Assembly (NCBI GenBank): GCA_031431235.1
Contig: JANPDA010000051.1
Coordinates: 1 to 13,138, forward strand
Source: JANNSW01 sp031431235
GTDB taxonomy: Bacteria > Pseudomonadota > Alphaproteobacteria > Rhizobiales > Hyphomicrobiaceae
Reading direction: 5' to 3'
Length of the DNA stretch: 13,138 nucleotides
Shown here: in pieces, positions 12,271 through 13,138 of the stretch
Numbering within the stretch: position 1 is the stretch's first letter
Layout of the letters: every line of letters begins with the position of its first letter
The notes under the pieces: generated by a model
What the model was told of the DNA's origin: nothing
What the model saw: the letters and a program-made list of their open reading frames with translations, nothing else
Databases searched by the model: none
Program-made: the position numbers and the translations under genes

Positions 12271-13138
12271 ATGCGCACGCGAAAAATCATTACCGTCGTC
12301 GGCTGCCATGCGGAGGGGGAGGTCGGCGATGTCATCATCGGGGGCGTGCTGCCGCCGGCAGGCGCGACCATGTATGAGCGCATGCGCACCATGGAGCGCG
12401 AGCACGACCATATCCGGCGCCTGCTCCTCTGCGAGCCGCATGGGTCGGTTGCGCGCCACGTCAACCTCGTGACGCCGCCGATCCGGCCCGACTGCGATGC
12501 GGGCGTCATCATCATGGAGCCGACCGAGTACGCCGCCATGTCGGGCTCGAACTCCATGTGCACGGCGACGGTGCTGCTCGAGACCGGCATGGTCGAGATG
12601 AAGGAGCCCGAGACGATCCTGATGCTCGACACGCCGGCCGGGCCGGTGCGCGTGCGCGCGGAATGCCGCGACGGGCAGTGCAAATCGGTCGAGATCACCA
12701 ATGTGCCGAGCTTCGTCCTGAAGCTCGATCAGGAGATCGAGGTCGAGGGCCTGGGCACCGTCAAGATCGATATCGCCTGGGGCGGCATGATGTATGCGAG
12801 CGCGGATGCGCGGGCTTTGGGCTTTTCGATCGAGCCGTCCGAAGCGCGCGAGCTCGCAATCGTGGGCGAGAAGATCCGGCTTGCGGCACGCGAGCAGGTT
12901 CCCGTCAGCCACCCCGAGAACCCCGGCATCAAGGGCGTCAGCATCGTGCAGTTGGCAGGCCCATTCCAGGGGCCGGGCAAGATCACGCGCAACACCTGCA
13001 TCGTCTCGCCCGGCCGCTCGGACCGGAGCCCCACGGGCACGGGCACCTCGGCGCGGCTTGCGATCCTGCACGCGCGCGGGCTGATGCGAGCCGGCGAGCA
13101 CATGGTGCATGCGTCCATCATCGGCTCTGAGTTCACGG
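12271..13138 (+). CDS. Proline racemase family protein with Ser/Thr at the catalytic Cys positions (3' end cut)
   Basis: This gene runs off the right edge of the window; 289 residues of about 330-345 are visible. It belongs to the proline-racemase superfamily, which includes proline racemase, 4-hydroxyproline 2-epimerase and trans-3-hydroxy-L-proline dehydratase. Family landmarks are HAEGEVGDVI (13-22), NVPSFVLKLD (144-153), GGMMYASADA (171-180) and SPGRSDRSPTGTGTSARL (246-263). The two catalytic positions, normally Cys in MCGH and Cys in SPCGTG, are Ser91 (MSGSN) and Thr255 (SPTGTG). Cys/Thr is typical of trans-3-hydroxyproline dehydratase; a Ser/Thr pair is a different class, and I cannot assign a reaction. 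ATG 12271 has AGGAAG about 6 nt upstream. The gene is divergent from the Uma2 gene. Confidence 0.9.
   Translation, partial: MRTRKIITVVGCHAEGEVGDVIIGGVLPPAGATMYERMRTMEREHDHIRRLLLCEPHGSVARHVNLVTPPIRPDCDAGVIIMEPTEYAAMSGSNSMCTATVLLETGMVEMKEPETILMLDTPAGPVRVRAECRDGQCKSVEITNVPSFVLKLDQEIEVEGLGTVKIDIAWGGMMYASADARALGFSIEPSEARELAIVGEKIRLAAREQVPVSHPENPGIKGVSIVQLAGPFQGPGKITRNTCIVSPGRSDRSPTGTGTSARLAILHARGLMRAGEHMVHASIIGSEFT

Noticed and set aside
12223..13110. Leftward 295-codon frame opposite the proline-racemase-family gene
   Set aside because: It is a shadow frame rich in His, Arg and Asp with no domain; the plus-strand frame shows the full family motif series but is open at the window edge.

Overview
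The window is GC-rich chromosomal DNA, most likely from an alphaproteobacterium. The clues are high GC with strong G/C third-position bias, a five-step-type hut locus with HutF, a YqaA-DsbB gene pair, a GluQ of the zinc-poor type and a LuxI-type synthase. Genus cannot be fixed by reading alone. There is no IS element, tRNA, rRNA, CRISPR array or phage gene.

Layout. (1) 1-3266 is a histidine-utilisation locus. hutI and hutH (cut by the window edge) run leftward and overlap by 8 nt, while hutF diverges rightward from a 61-bp intergenic region. HutH makes urocanate, HutI opens imidazolonepropionate to formiminoglutamate, and HutF deiminates this to formylglutamate. Urocanase (hutU) and the deformylase (hutG) are not in the window. 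(2) 3276-5964 is a leftward two-gene unit of further amidohydrolases: a cytosine-deaminase/AtzC-like enzyme followed by an unusual amidohydrolase that lacks the HxH metal motif. With hutI and hutF this makes four amidohydrolase-superfamily genes in a row. (3) 6099-7798 runs rightward: a YqaA/DedA-like membrane protein, DsbB and a small metallophosphoesterase. (4) 7766-8209 is a leftward orphan single-pass membrane protein. (5) 8210-8552 is a gene-poor stretch whose centre (8281-8400) is only 28% G+C. It holds a possible 38-codon ORF with a well-placed Shine-Dalgarno, several small inverted repeats and a row of strong stem-loops. It is the part of the window least explained by known genes. (6) 8553-10068 is a leftward pair, an acyl-homoserine-lactone synthase then gluQ, with no luxR in sight. 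(7) 10183-11583 runs rightward: an AlkA-type DNA glycosylase, a perfect 16-bp inverted repeat, and a YpfH/EstB-type carboxylesterase. (8) 11602-12195 is a leftward Uma2-family gene, and from 12271 to the window end is a rightward proline-racemase-family gene whose two catalytic cysteines are replaced by Ser and Thr.

The strongest leads are the AT-rich island with its small ORF and hairpins, the HxH-less amidohydrolase, the Ser/Thr proline-racemase homologue, the palindrome at 10840-10901, and the luxR-less LuxI paired with gluQ. Many long open frames opposite the real genes are by-products of GC-rich codon use and were left out.
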